From Kordia sp050633145 (GTDB lineage Bacteria > Bacteroidota > Bacteroidia > Flavobacteriales > Flavobacteriaceae), in NCBI RefSeq assembly GCF_050633145.1, contig NZ_JBOEFY010000037.1:1-64000 (forward strand): a DNA stretch of 64,000 nucleotides, in the 5' to 3' direction. The position numbers and the translations under genes are program-made. Below, piece by piece: positions 9,778 to 18,404 of the stretch. Within the stretch, counting starts at the first letter, position 1. Each line of letters starts with the position of its first letter. Below the pieces are notes generated by a model. That model was not told the DNA's origin, searched no databases, and was given only the letters and a program-made list of their open reading frames with translations.

Positions 9778-9910
9778 AGTTGTATTTCCTAAGACCACAC
9801 AAAAGTCTGACAATTATTTCTAATATTTCATTCATATTTCCTTAATTTTGTAATGAACTCATAAGCAAAAATTATATTGACATTCAATATAGTTACTAAA
9901 TAAAATAAGA

Positions 9911-10456
9911 ATGAAAAAAATAGTATTTGTATGCGCAATGGCATTAGCTATTGTAAGTTGTAAAAACAACACTACACCCGAAACAATATCAGTTGACACA
10001 CAAACGAAAACTGTAAAAAAAGAAACTAGCAAATCAGATCTTGCTGCAAACTACAACAAAGCCGAATTAAAAATTGAAGGAATGAGTTGTGCAATGAGTT
10101 GTGCAAAGCGTATCGAAGGCAAATTAGCGGCCATGGAAGGTGTAAAATCTGCTAAGGTAGATTTCGATCAGAAATTAGCAATGGTTGAATACAACGACGA
10201 GAAAGTTAATTTAGATGCATTGACAAACACCGTAACTAAAGTTGCTGGCGATTATAAAGTATCGGATATTAAAAACGTAGAAGCATTTTCTAAAAAATGT
10301 GGAGCAGATTGTAAAAAAGAATGCTGCACTAAAAAAGGCGAAACAAAAGAAGCTTGTAAAGCCGATTGCAAGAAAAAATGTTGTACAGAGAAAGATGCTA
10401 AAAAAGTAGCCTGTGCAGAAGATTGCAAAAAAGAATGCTGCGTTAAAAAAGCGTAA
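9911..10456 (+). CDS. HMA-domain lipoprotein with metallothionein-like Cys-repeat tail
   Basis: 181 residues. The lipoprotein signal MKKIVFVCAMALAIVSC puts the lipidated Cys at 17. An HMA-type fold follows at about 50-115, with the loop written GMSCAMSCA: CxxxC, not the classic CxxC. The C-terminal 60 residues carry three copies of C-x-x-D-C-K-K-x-C-C (CGADCKKECC, CKADCKKKCC, CAEDCKKECC) between Lys-rich linkers. This suggests soft-metal binding, probably copper, in the envelope. It heads a three-gene plus-strand group with a CxxxC membrane protein and a Met-rich barrel. Confidence 0.85.
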   Translation: MKKIVFVCAMALAIVSCKNNTTPETISVDTQTKTVKKETSKSDLAANYNKAELKIEGMSCAMSCAKRIEGKLAAMEGVKSAKVDFDQKLAMVEYNDEKVNLDALTNTVTKVAGDYKVSDIKNVEAFSKKCGADCKKECCTKKGETKEACKADCKKKCCTEKDAKKVACAEDCKKECCVKKA

Positions 10457-10479
10457 ATACCACAAAACATATCACTTAC

Positions 10480-10509
10480 AAAAAGTCGTCACAATTGGCG
10501 ACTTTTTTT
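10480..10509 (+). terminator. Hairpin terminator after the HMA gene
   Basis: Stem AAAAGTCG / CGACTTTT with a T-run, 24 nt after the stop codon. Confidence 0.75.
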
Positions 10510-10568
10510 GTGTTTTTACTTGAATATGATTCACTCCTAAACTACCTTTGCAACGTATTATTCTACAC

Positions 10569-10943
10569 GTGAAAACTATTTGGGCACATATCTTTATTTT
10601 ACTCTACGTAACTGCCATGTTACGCCCTGTAATGCCTTTAGCAAACTATCTGATCAATCAAGATTATATTGCTGAATTTTTATGTATTAATAAAGATAAA
10701 CCTGAGCTTGAATGTAATGGTAAATGTTATTTGGCAGAACAGTTAAAAAAAGCTTCCGAAGAAAAGGAAAAAAATCTACCTGCTATTGTCATGGAAGAAT
10801 ATCCTATCGGACTTGTATCTTTCATTTCGTTTCAAACTTCAACTAGTACAAAAATAATTACACAAGCAAACTTTAGATACACCAATAACTATGCATTTGC
10901 GTATCTAAATTCGGTTTTTCATCCACCAACCTTTAATTCATAA
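10569..10943 (+). CDS. Small membrane-anchored protein with CxxxC motif
   Basis: 124 residues from a GTG start (KTIWAHIFILLYVTAMLRPV); a TTG start 21 nt upstream is possible, and no ATG precedes the hydrophobic segment. There is one N-terminal hydrophobic helix, then the motif LECNGKCYL with Cys spaced CxxxC as in copper-binding thioredoxin-like proteins, and a charged helix (EQLKKASEEKEKN). I do not recognise the family. The position between an HMA lipoprotein and a Met-rich barrel suggests metal handling, which is inference from context only. Confidence 0.6.
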   Translation: MKTIWAHIFILLYVTAMLRPVMPLANYLINQDYIAEFLCINKDKPELECNGKCYLAEQLKKASEEKEKNLPAIVMEEYPIGLVSFISFQTSTSTKIITQANFRYTNNYAFAYLNSVFHPPTFNS

Positions 10944-11247
10944 CATTAATACTTTTTTTAAACCTTAGCGTCACTTCGAGTGAAATTTCATAGAGATTTT
11001 GTATCGAGAAGTACTTCACAGCTAGTATTCTAGCATTTTAGACACTTCTTTACAGCTGTGAGTCATTTCTTTGATTGACGAAACTTGGTATAAATTATTA
11101 ATGTTTACATAGTACTTTTTCTGCTTTTTTAGATGGTTTCTAAACGATCTGAAAGCACCTATTATGAATTAAAATCAAAACAATTTCGTTGCACATTTTA
11201 ATACAAAGAATACTGTGTGCAACACTTTTACACCTAACAATACACAG
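10944..11247. repeat. Intergenic stretch with a dispersed-repeat-like element
   Basis: No gene is seen. Around 10970-11090 the sequence has the look of flavobacterial dispersed repeats: CGTCACTTCGAGTGAAAT, then GTATCGAGAAGT, plus a broken inverted pair (CTTCACAGCT near 11014 and AGCTGTGAG near 11054). Only one copy of this type is clear in the window, so repeat status comes from general recollection of such elements. Confidence 0.35.
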
Positions 11248-12270
11248 ATGAAAAATATACTATCTGCTATCATATTCATAGCAGCAACATTCGCATACGC
11301 ACAAGAAACGCAAGACACAACTACAAAATGGACTGGAAGCAGACCAGACGGACACGCGCCAATCTCAGTAATGGGCGATCATACACACGGAAAAGGAGAA
11401 ATTATGTTTAGTTATCGCTATATGTACATGAATATGGAAGACCTGAATCGCGGAAGTGAAAACACAACTTTTGCCGACGCTTTATCAAACTATATGGTAA
11501 CACCAACAAAAATGCCAATGCAAATGCACATGTTGGGCGCAATGTACGCACCAAGCGACAAAGTAACTTTAATGGTCATGGCAAATTACCTAACAAGTGA
11601 AATGGATCATATAACTCGCATGGGCGGAATGTTTACTACGGAAGCTTCTGGTTTGGGAGATACTAAAGTCGCAGCTCTTTACAAGTTCTTCAACAAAGAC
11701 AGACAGCAATTACACGCACAAATTGGAGTTTCATTGCCAACAGGAAGCATTGATGAGCAAGATGCAACACCAGCTTCTGAGCCAAACCAAGTGCTTCTTC
11801 CTTATCCAATGCAAATTGGTAGCGGAACGTTTGATGGTGAATTAGCCGTAACCTATTTAAAACAATGGAATAAATTTTCGTTTGGAACACAAGCAAGAAC
11901 AACGCTTCGCTTCGGAAAAAACGACAATGACTATCGTTTAGGAAATCGCTACAGCTTGAACAATTGGGCAGCTTTTACAGCAACAAAATGGATCAGTTTT
12001 TCTGGAAGAGTTGAAATTGGTGCAATTGACAGAATTGAAGGTGCAAATTCTGTGTTGAATCCTATGATGGTGATTACAGCTGATACACAAAACTCAGGAA
12101 TGACCTATGCAAATGCAGGACTTGGCTTCAATTTATATGCCTTTAAAGGTTCGTTGAAAAATGTACGTTTCGGATTTGAAGCCTCGTTACCAATTTTTCA
12201 AAACATGAACGGAATTCAATTGCGCAACAAAGAAACTTTAACATTTGGATTGCAATATGCGTTCAAATAG
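11248..12270 (+). CDS. Met/His-rich outer-membrane beta-barrel protein
   Basis: 340 residues from the ATG at MKNILSAIIFIAATFAYAQ, a clear signal peptide; an upstream start would add eleven polar residues. The mature part has alternating amphipathic strands and ends in Phe-containing strands (LTFGLQYAF), as outer-membrane barrels do; it resembles the phenol-degradation MetA-like/transporter group. Residues about 40-130 are very rich in Met and His (GDHTHGKGEIM, MYMNMED, MPMQMHMLGAMY, SEMDHITRMGGMF). With its two neighbours this suggests copper or silver passage or sensing, which is inferred. Confidence 0.7.
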   Translation: MKNILSAIIFIAATFAYAQETQDTTTKWTGSRPDGHAPISVMGDHTHGKGEIMFSYRYMYMNMEDLNRGSENTTFADALSNYMVTPTKMPMQMHMLGAMYAPSDKVTLMVMANYLTSEMDHITRMGGMFTTEASGLGDTKVAALYKFFNKDRQQLHAQIGVSLPTGSIDEQDATPASEPNQVLLPYPMQIGSGTFDGELAVTYLKQWNKFSFGTQARTTLRFGKNDNDYRLGNRYSLNNWAAFTATKWISFSGRVEIGAIDRIEGANSVLNPMMVITADTQNSGMTYANAGLGFNLYAFKGSLKNVRFGFEASLPIFQNMNGIQLRNKETLTFGLQYAFK

Positions 12271-12293
12271 TATTCTCTAAGCTTCTTGATAAA

Positions 12294-12326
12294 AGTCCTC
12301 AATCGATTATGATTGAGGGCTTTTTA
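12294..12326. terminator. Bidirectional hairpin terminator
   Basis: Stem CCTCAATC (12297-12304) / GATTGAGG (12311-12318), followed by a T-run on the plus strand. It lies between the barrel gene and the convergent peptide gene. Confidence 0.75.
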
Positions 12327-12335
12327 TTTATACGA

Positions 12336-12485
12336 TTAATAACAGTAAACCCCAGGAGGACAAATTGAATGAGATGGACAGAAGCATGAATGGTTTGGAT
12401 CTATACCGCCCTTTGTTTCCAAAGAATTAAAATCTGTAATCGTTTTTTTAGTAAAAGCAAGGTTTTTGATTCGTGATTTTTTCAT
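12336..12485 (-). CDS. GG-leader peptide precursor (RiPP-like), peptide B
   Basis: 49 residues from MKKSRIKNLAFTKKTITDF; an upstream in-frame start would add 15 residues, but this start aligns with the leader family. The leader ends KGG at 25-27. The core is rich in Cys, Ser and Pro (HSCFCPSHSICPPGVYCY) with four Cys. The CPSHS string recurs in peptide D at 37209-37361. It is a lone gene opposite the barrel gene. Precursor status is inferred from the leader. Confidence 0.6.
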   Translation of the reverse strand: MKKSRIKNLAFTKKTITDFNSLETKGGIDPNHSCFCPSHSICPPGVYCY

Positions 12486-12628
12486 GATACTATATTTTTG
12501 GTTAATAATGGTAAGAAGGTATGACAACAAATTACGAACCCACTACGGGAACACCGTAATTAACATCTATAAACCAAAAACGCTCGCACCGAGCTTGCCG
12601 AAGTGAACAATCCACGAGCAAAGCGAGT

Positions 12629-13192
12629 TCACTCCTTCCACTCCAACGATTCAATCAACTTTCGAATATCTTTTTTAATATACATAACGGCAGGATAAAT
12701 AGAATCGTAATTTGGTCGTGCATTAAAGTATAGTGAACCTGTTAAGAAGTGACTTGTACTATCTGTTACATAAAATTGTGCTTGCGAAGCGGCATTTCCT
12801 TCCACTTCATACACCATTCCGTATACGCCTTGTTCTTTATTATCATAAATTGTAGGCTCAATATTATCAGCTTTTACAGCATGTTCATACGTTAACTTTT
12901 GTACATCTTCAAGCAATTGATTTAAGTTTCCGTTTACTGGTACATACGATAAGTGTAGTGTTCCGTTTAAAGCTGGATATTCTAAGTTAATCCAACAATT
13001 TTTCTTCGGATCAATCAGTGCAAGTTCGTTTTTATCAAACGTATACGGACAATCCGATTGCACTTTTGCATACTTTGGTGTTGGATATTGCAAGCGTAGA
13101 AAAGCATTTGGTTTTGGCAATACTTCGCCTTCACACGAACTAAAAAGAATACTTACTAATAAAAAGATGCTTGTGTATTTTATAATGTTCAT
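12629..13192 (-). CDS. gldD: Gliding motility lipoprotein GldD
   Basis: 187 residues. The signal MNIIKYTSIFLLVSILFSSC puts the lipid Cys at 20, followed by EGEVLPKPNAFLRLQYP and a family-typical beta-rich domain (CWINLEYPALNGTLHLSY). GldD is a lipoprotein needed for gliding in Flavobacterium johnsoniae. The coding start overlaps the end of gldE by 4 nt. The order mutY-ssb-gldE-gldD is the conserved flavobacterial arrangement, which supports the call. Confidence 0.93.
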   Translation of the reverse strand: MNIIKYTSIFLLVSILFSSCEGEVLPKPNAFLRLQYPTPKYAKVQSDCPYTFDKNELALIDPKKNCWINLEYPALNGTLHLSYVPVNGNLNQLLEDVQKLTYEHAVKADNIEPTIYDNKEQGVYGMVYEVEGNAASQAQFYVTDSTSHFLTGSLYFNARPNYDSIYPAVMYIKKDIRKLIESLEWKE

Positions 13193-14496
13193 TCTTTCAG
13201 AGTTACTTTTACTTGTTTCAATCGTTTATTATCAATTACTTCCACAGTAAACGTATAATTACCAAAGTTTATTTTATCTCGCACTTTTGGAAAACCTCTA
13301 AAAATCTCCAACACAAAACCTGCCACCGTTTCCGATTCACCTTTATGTGATTCAAATTCTGAATTGTCTTCCAATCCGATAATCTTATAGAAATCTTTTA
13401 AATTGGTTTTTCCTTCAAAGACATAGTTTTTATCGTCTATTTTGGAATAGTGTACATCTTCATCGTCAAACTCGTCACTAATATCACCTACAATTTCTTC
13501 AATAACATCTTCCAAAGACACCAAACCTGAAGTTCCTCCATATTCATCAACCACAATTGCCAAATGAATTTTCTTCTCTTGAAATTCGCGTAATAAATCA
13601 TCTAACTTTTTATTCTCAGGTACAAAATACGCATCGCGCAAAAGCGTTGTCCATTTATAATTTTTCGCATCAATATGTGGAATTAAATCTTTTACATATA
13701 AAATTCCCAAAATATCATCCAAACTATCTTTATACACAGGAATTCGTGAGTACCCTTTTTTAGTAATTTCACTCAAAACGGCTTCAAACGTCATGCTTTC
13801 TTTCAAGGCAAAAACATCCATTCGTGGCTGCATCACTTGTTTGGTATCTGTATTTCCAAAGGACACAATTCCTTGTAAAATTTTCTGTTCTTCTTTCGTT
13901 GTTTCGTCTTCTGAAGTCAATTCTAATGCTTGCGACAACTGATCTACTGAAAGATTGGAACGACGTTTTCCAAGTTTTTTCTGAATTAATCCGGAAACAA
14001 AACTCATTGGCATACTAATAGGCGCAAACAATTTATCCAATACATTCAGTGGATATGCCATCATTGCTGAAAACTTATGTTTATTACGACTTGCATATAC
14101 TTTGGGAAGAATTTCACCAAAAAGTAAAATTAAAAAAGTAACGACTCCAATTTTTATTACCCAACGAAACCATTCTGGAGAGATTTCTGCAAAAAACTTA
14201 TCACTAAGAGAAGCAAATAATAAAACGGTAGCAATATTAATAAAGTTATTAGCGACTAAAATGGTTCCTAACAACCTTCTTGGTTTTCGAAGTAATTTTG
14301 CTGCAAGTCGTAAACTTGCCGAATCAGATTCCTCAGCTTCATTTATTTCGGTTTGTGATAACGAAAACAGTGCTACTTCTGCACCAGAAATTAAGGCAGA
14401 GCAAAACAGTAAGACACCAAAAAAAACAATCTTGAAAATATCGAGTCCTTCAATGGACGCTAAAAAGATTAGTAAACTGGGTTCTGGATCCAACAT
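13189..14496 (-). CDS. gldE: Gliding motility protein GldE (CNNM/CorC-like CBS protein)
   Basis: 435 residues: DUF21/CNNM transmembrane domain (about 20-190), paired CBS domains (about 205-325, including QPRMDVFALKESMTFEAV and VVDEYGGTSGLVSLEDVIEE), and a CorC/HlyC C-terminal domain (about 345-430). It is homologous to magnesium/cobalt efflux proteins but assigned GldE by its position directly upstream of, and 4-nt overlap with, gldD. Inner-membrane location is expected. Confidence 0.92.
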   Translation of the reverse strand: MLDPEPSLLIFLASIEGLDIFKIVFFGVLLFCSALISGAEVALFSLSQTEINEAEESDSASLRLAAKLLRKPRRLLGTILVANNFINIATVLLFASLSDKFFAEISPEWFRWVIKIGVVTFLILLFGEILPKVYASRNKHKFSAMMAYPLNVLDKLFAPISMPMSFVSGLIQKKLGKRRSNLSVDQLSQALELTSEDETTKEEQKILQGIVSFGNTDTKQVMQPRMDVFALKESMTFEAVLSEITKKGYSRIPVYKDSLDDILGILYVKDLIPHIDAKNYKWTTLLRDAYFVPENKKLDDLLREFQEKKIHLAIVVDEYGGTSGLVSLEDVIEEIVGDISDEFDDEDVHYSKIDDKNYVFEGKTNLKDFYKIIGLEDNSEFESHKGESETVAGFVLEIFRGFPKVRDKINFGNYTFTVEVIDNKRLKQVKVTLKE

Positions 14497-14519
14497 CTAA
14501 ATGATTAATTATACTTCGA

Positions 14520-14999
14520 TTAAAATGGTAGATCATCATTATCATCAACAGGTGTAGCTTGTGGCGTATGCTGTTGTGGTTGTTGAGCTGGTTGTGCAGC
14601 TTGATGATTCGTAGTTGTATTTGCAGAAGGTTTTGTTGCCGCTGCATTGGATTGCGATTCTTGTTTGGTAGACAAAAATGTAAAATCGGTTACTTGAATT
14701 TCTGTAGTATAGCGTGTGTTTCCATCTTCGCCTTGCCATTGTCTATTTTTCAAACGACCTTCTACATATATTTTATCTCCTTTACTTAGGTATTTTTCAC
14801 AAATTTCTGCGGCTTTATTTCGCACAACAACATTGTGCCAATCTGTATTTACAACGCGTTCACCAGTTTGCTTATTTGTGTACGAATCGTTGGTTGCTAT
14901 CGGAAAACGCCCAATACAACCGCCACCTTCAAAGTAATGCATTTTTACTTCATCGCCCAAGTGCCCTATCAACATTACTTTATTTAGTGTTCCGCTCAT
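14520..14999 (-). CDS. ssb: Single-stranded DNA-binding protein
   Basis: 159 residues. The OB-fold covers about 1-108 (MSGTLNKVMLIGHLGDEVKM, TDWHNVVVRNKAAE, EGRLKNRQWQ), then a Gln/Thr/Ala-rich flexible linker, and the acidic tip DDNDDLPF that recruits replication and repair partners. It lies between mutY and gldE on the same strand, 23 nt before gldE. Confidence 0.96.
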   Translation of the reverse strand: MSGTLNKVMLIGHLGDEVKMHYFEGGGCIGRFPIATNDSYTNKQTGERVVNTDWHNVVVRNKAAEICEKYLSKGDKIYVEGRLKNRQWQGEDGNTRYTTEIQVTDFTFLSTKQESQSNAAATKPSANTTTNHQAAQPAQQPQQHTPQATPVDDNDDLPF

Positions 15000-15041
15000 T
15001 GTTTTAAATTTATGTGTATAATCAAATGTACTAAAAAACCT

Positions 15042-16079
15042 TTAAAAATTGAATTCTTCAATGAAGTTTCCAATTAGGATTGGTACAGGATATTTTCTAA
15101 TTTCCTGCAAAAGTATTCCTTTTTTTAAAGTATCAGTAGTTTCTACAATCCAAAATGTAGTATGTAAATGCTGATGTGATAGTTTATGAATCTTTTCCTT
15201 CTTATTAAATTGTGTAATAGAATAGTCGTTAATATTTATTAATTTTTCTATTTCGGATTGATACAACTCAATGTTTTCAATTGACTTTTCTGTTTCTAGT
15301 AGTGGGAACTGATACAATCCTTGCCAAATTCCTTTTCCTTTGCGTTCCTCCAGAAGCGTCTCTGTTTCGTTTGAAATTACTACAATATAATTGAACCAAC
15401 GATGTTTTATCTTTGTTTTTTTCAGCTTTACAGGCAACATACCAACACGCTGATTCTTTAAACCTTCGCAACTTTCATTCAATGGACATATAATACAATA
15501 TGGACTTTGCGGTTTGCATTGCACAGCGCCAAACTCCATAATTGCCTGATTAAAATTTGCAGGATCGTCATGATCTACCACTTCAAAAGCCAATTCTTTA
15601 AACTTTTTTACGCCTTCAGTACTATTAATAGGTGTATCAACATCAAAATAGCGAGACAAAACACGGTACACATTTCCATCAACTACGGGCGCAACTTCGT
15701 CAAAACAGATAGAAGCAATAGCACTTGCGGTATAATCGCCAACACCTTTTAGCTTTAAAAGTTCCTTATAACTACATGGAAACTGTCCATTATAATTATC
15801 TACAATATCTTTTGCAGTGTAATGCAAGTTGCGTGCGCGCGAATAATAACCGAGTCCTTGCCACAACTTTAACACTTGTGATTCTTCGGCTTTCGCCAGA
15901 TCGTACACTGTTGGAAATGCTTCTGTAAACTTCTCATAATAAGGAAGTCCCTGCGCTACGCGGGTTTGTTGTAACATAATTTCAGACAGCCAAATTCGGT
16001 ACGGATCTTTGGTTTTTCGCCATGGTAAATCGCGCTTATTTTGGAAATACCAATGTATAATTTCTTTAGAAAAGTTCAT
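15042..16079 (-). CDS. mutY: A/G-specific adenine glycosylase
   Basis: 345 residues from ATG. The helix-hairpin-helix glycosylase core holds SEIMLQQTRVAQGLPYYEKF and the HhH LKGVGDYTASAIASICF. The 4Fe-4S motif C-x6-C-x2-C-x5-C is present (CKPQSPYCIICPLNESC). A C-terminal NUDIX-like domain (about 225-345) recognises 8-oxoG. It removes adenine mispaired with 8-oxoguanine. It is first in the mutY-ssb-gldE-gldD run and divergent from the HU gene. Confidence 0.95.
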   Translation of the reverse strand: MNFSKEIIHWYFQNKRDLPWRKTKDPYRIWLSEIMLQQTRVAQGLPYYEKFTEAFPTVYDLAKAEESQVLKLWQGLGYYSRARNLHYTAKDIVDNYNGQFPCSYKELLKLKGVGDYTASAIASICFDEVAPVVDGNVYRVLSRYFDVDTPINSTEGVKKFKELAFEVVDHDDPANFNQAIMEFGAVQCKPQSPYCIICPLNESCEGLKNQRVGMLPVKLKKTKIKHRWFNYIVVISNETETLLEERKGKGIWQGLYQFPLLETEKSIENIELYQSEIEKLININDYSITQFNKKEKIHKLSHQHLHTTFWIVETTDTLKKGILLQEIRKYPVPILIGNFIEEFNF

Positions 16080-16210
16080 CAAATCAAAATAATACGCAAA
16101 AATAAATGTTTATATCGTTAAATTTTAATCAATTAGAACATAAATATTATCTAATTAATTATATATTTGCATCCCTTAATTTTATAAAAAATAAATAAAA
16201 ATATATTAAA

Positions 16211-16501
16211 ATGACGAAAGCGGACATCGTAGCAAAGATTTCAGAAAAACTAGGAATGGAGAAGAGTGAAGTACAGGCAACTGTTGAAACTTTTATGGAA
16301 GAAGTGAAGAACTCTTTAGAAGGTGGAGACAATGTTTACTTAAGAGGTTTTGGTAGCTTTATTATCAAAACAAGAGCTGAAAAAACTGGAAGAAACATCT
16401 CTAAAAATACAACAATCAAAATTCCTGCACACAACATCCCTGCATTCAAGCCTGCAAAAATCTTTGTTGAAGGAGTAAAAGACAACGTTAAAGTAAAGTA
16501 A
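16211..16501 (+). CDS. HU/IHF family DNA-binding protein
   Basis: 96 residues with the full HU fold: MTKADIVAKISEKLGMEKSE, the core VYLRGFGSFIIKTRAEKTGRN, and the DNA-binding arm with IPAHNIPAFKPAK (the Pro that intercalates into DNA lies in this arm). Basic nucleoid protein. AT-rich sequence with TTAATTA runs precedes the gene and probably holds the divergent promoters for this gene and mutY. Confidence 0.95.
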   Translation: MTKADIVAKISEKLGMEKSEVQATVETFMEEVKNSLEGGDNVYLRGFGSFIIKTRAEKTGRNISKNTTIKIPAHNIPAFKPAKIFVEGVKDNVKVK

Positions 16502-16539
16502 TTAAAAGAATAATTTATTAATTAAAAACATAGAGCATT

Positions 16540-16629
16540 ATGCCAAGTGGTAAAAAAAGAAAAAGACACAAGGTGGCTACGCATAAGCGTAAAAAGAGAA
16601 GAAGAGCTAACCGCCACAAGAAGAAGTAG
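16540..16629 (+). CDS. 30S ribosomal protein bTHX
   Basis: 29 residues, almost entirely basic: MPSGKKRKRHKVATHKRKKR and then RRANRHKKK. This is the very short Thx-type protein of the small-subunit head found across Bacteroidota. The start lies 38 nt after the HU stop, and the stop codon lies inside the left arm of the following terminator. The gene is easily missed because of its length. Confidence 0.9.
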   Translation: MPSGKKRKRHKVATHKRKKRRRANRHKKK

Positions 16630-16655
16630 TTTATAATAAACTACTTCTTTGTTTT
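16623..16655 (+). terminator. Terminator overlapping the bTHX stop codon
   Basis: Perfect 12-bp arms (16623-16634 and 16636-16647) around a single central base, so a real loop of at least 3 nt, followed by TTTGTTTT. The TAG stop (16627-16629) is inside the left arm. Confidence 0.85.
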
Positions 16656-16821
16656 ATAGCTAAAACAAAAAACGTTCTTTGAAAAAAAATTACATATTGA
16701 GGTAAGCACTACTGTCTTGTGCTTGCATTCTCTTTGTGTACATTTTATTAGGTAAAAACAATACCTGTGAAAATTGTTTAATCCATCTGTACATTTATGT
16801 ATGGATAAAAATTAAATCAGA
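16656..16821 (+). promoter_or_regulatory. Leader of the RNase E/G gene with possible hairpins
   Basis: There are 166 nt between the bTHX terminator and the GTG start. Short inverted pairs are visible: AAGCAC..GTGCTT (about 16704-16724) and ATCCAT..ATGGAT (about 16781-16806). RNase E mRNAs are autoregulated through their 5' UTR in enterobacteria; whether that holds here is unknown. Confidence 0.3.
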
Positions 16822-18369
16822 GTGAATAAAGAATTAATAATTAGATCCAATTCCTCTGAAGTTGATTTTGCCTTGCTAAAGGATGGAAAACTTATTGAAT
16901 TACATAAGGAAGCAGATAATAATGACTTTGCAGTTGGAGACGTATTTCTTGCTAAAATAAGAAAACCCGTTTCAGGACTTAATGCAGCTTTTGTAAACGT
17001 AGGCTACGAAAAAGATGCCTTTTTACATTATCATGATTTAGGACCACAACTTCTTTCCTTATTAAAATTTATAAAACGTGTAAGCACAGGTAAATTAAAA
17101 GATTATACATTAAAAAACTTTCCGTTTGAAACCAATATTGACAAAAATGGTAGCATCATGGATGCTGTAAAAGCCAATCAATCAATATTAGTTCAAATTG
17201 TGAAAGAGCCAATTTCAACCAAAGGTCCTAGAATTAGTTCTGAACTTTCTATTGCTGGTCGATATATTGTACTTGTTCCATTTTCGGAACGTGTTTCCAT
17301 ATCGCAAAAAATAGAAAGCAAGGAAGAAAAGGATCGATTAAAACGTTTGGTACTCAGTATCAAGCCTAAAGGTTTTGGCGTTATTGTACGTACAGTAGCT
17401 GAAGGTAAAAAAGTAGCTGAATTGGACCAAGATTTACAAAATTTGTTGACCAAATGGTCTACAATGTGTAAAAAATTGTATAAAGCTGAGCATCCTTCGA
17501 AAGTATTAAGTGAAATGAACAAAGCCTCTTCTATTTTAAGAGACATATTTAATGAGTCATTCACAGGAATTCAAGTCGATGATGAAGATCTTTATTACGA
17601 GATTAAAGAATACGTGCAGAAGATTGCACCAAAAAAAGAGTCTATTGTAAAATTGTACCAATCTAAAGTTCCACCCTTTGAAAAATATGGTGTAGAACGA
17701 CAAATTAAAACCTCTTTTGGAAAAACAGTTTCCATGAGTAAAGGCGCTTATTTAGTAATAGAACACACTGAAGCATTACATGTTATTGATGTAAACAGTG
17801 GAAACCGTTCTAACAAAGCCAAAACACAAGAGGACACTGCATTAGAAGTCAACATGATTGCCGCAAAAGAAATTGCTAGGCAACTCCGTTTACGAGATAT
17901 GGGAGGAATCATCGTAATCGACTTTATCGATATGACCAATGCAGATCACCGCAGAACTCTATTTGATCATTTGAAGACAGAAATGAAAGATGATAGAGCG
18001 AAACATAAAATATTACCTCCAAGTAAATTTGGTTTGGTACAAATTACGCGACAAAGAGTACGACCAGAAGTAAATATTAAGACACGAGAAGTAAATCCGA
18101 ATGGAAGTGGTAGCGAAGTGGAAGCTCCAATACTTATCGTTGATAAAATTACAACTGATCTAGAAAGAATTTTAGCCAATAAAGATGGCTATAACGGAGT
18201 TACGTTAAACACGCATCCTTTTATTGCGGCGTATCTCACAAAAGGATTTCCATCCATCCGTTTTAAGTGGTATATGAATCATAAAAAATGGGTAAAAATA
18301 TTACCAAGAGATGCTTACACGTATCTAGAATATCGTTTTAAAGATAAAAACGATGAAGTTTATAAATAA
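16822..18369 (+). CDS. rng: Ribonuclease E/G family endoribonuclease
   Basis: 515 residues from GTG, the length of RNase G rather than full RNase E. The S1-like domain spans about 35-125 (DVFLAKIRKPVSGLNAAFVN), followed by the catalytic core with VIDVNSGNRSNKAKTQEDTA and the metal-binding GGIIVIDFIDMTNADHRR (two Asp). VQITRQRVRPEVN precedes the small domain. It cleaves single-stranded AU-rich RNA in rRNA maturation and mRNA decay. Its last ~80 bp plus the terminator are repeated 4.8 kb downstream. Confidence 0.93.
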   Translation: MNKELIIRSNSSEVDFALLKDGKLIELHKEADNNDFAVGDVFLAKIRKPVSGLNAAFVNVGYEKDAFLHYHDLGPQLLSLLKFIKRVSTGKLKDYTLKNFPFETNIDKNGSIMDAVKANQSILVQIVKEPISTKGPRISSELSIAGRYIVLVPFSERVSISQKIESKEEKDRLKRLVLSIKPKGFGVIVRTVAEGKKVAELDQDLQNLLTKWSTMCKKLYKAEHPSKVLSEMNKASSILRDIFNESFTGIQVDDEDLYYEIKEYVQKIAPKKESIVKLYQSKVPPFEKYGVERQIKTSFGKTVSMSKGAYLVIEHTEALHVIDVNSGNRSNKAKTQEDTALEVNMIAAKEIARQLRLRDMGGIIVIDFIDMTNADHRRTLFDHLKTEMKDDRAKHKILPPSKFGLVQITRQRVRPEVNIKTREVNPNGSGSEVEAPILIVDKITTDLERILANKDGYNGVTLNTHPFIAAYLTKGFPSIRFKWYMNHKKWVKILPRDAYTYLEYRFKDKNDEVYK

Positions 18370-18404
18370 CAAAAAGCGACCATCACTGGTCGCTTTTTTT
18401 GTTT
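18290..18404 (+). repeat. Direct repeat copy 1: 3' end of rng plus terminator
   Basis: Matches 23133-23243 over about 112 bp. A 41-nt block (18295-18335 versus 23138-23178) is identical, with about seven further differences, one of them a 1-bp deletion, plus a 4-nt terminator loop difference. This copy is the functional gene end. The two copies bracket the isonitrile cassette. Confidence 0.9.
18371..18400 (+). terminator. Terminator of rng
   Basis: AAAAAGCGACCA / TGGTCGCTTTTT stem with TCAC loop and T-run, starting 2 nt after the stop codon. A second copy lies at about 23213-23241 with the loop written as GTGA. Confidence 0.88.

Noticed and set aside
14102..14500. 132-codon plus-strand frame opposite gldE
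   Set aside because: Antisense of a well-supported conserved gene.
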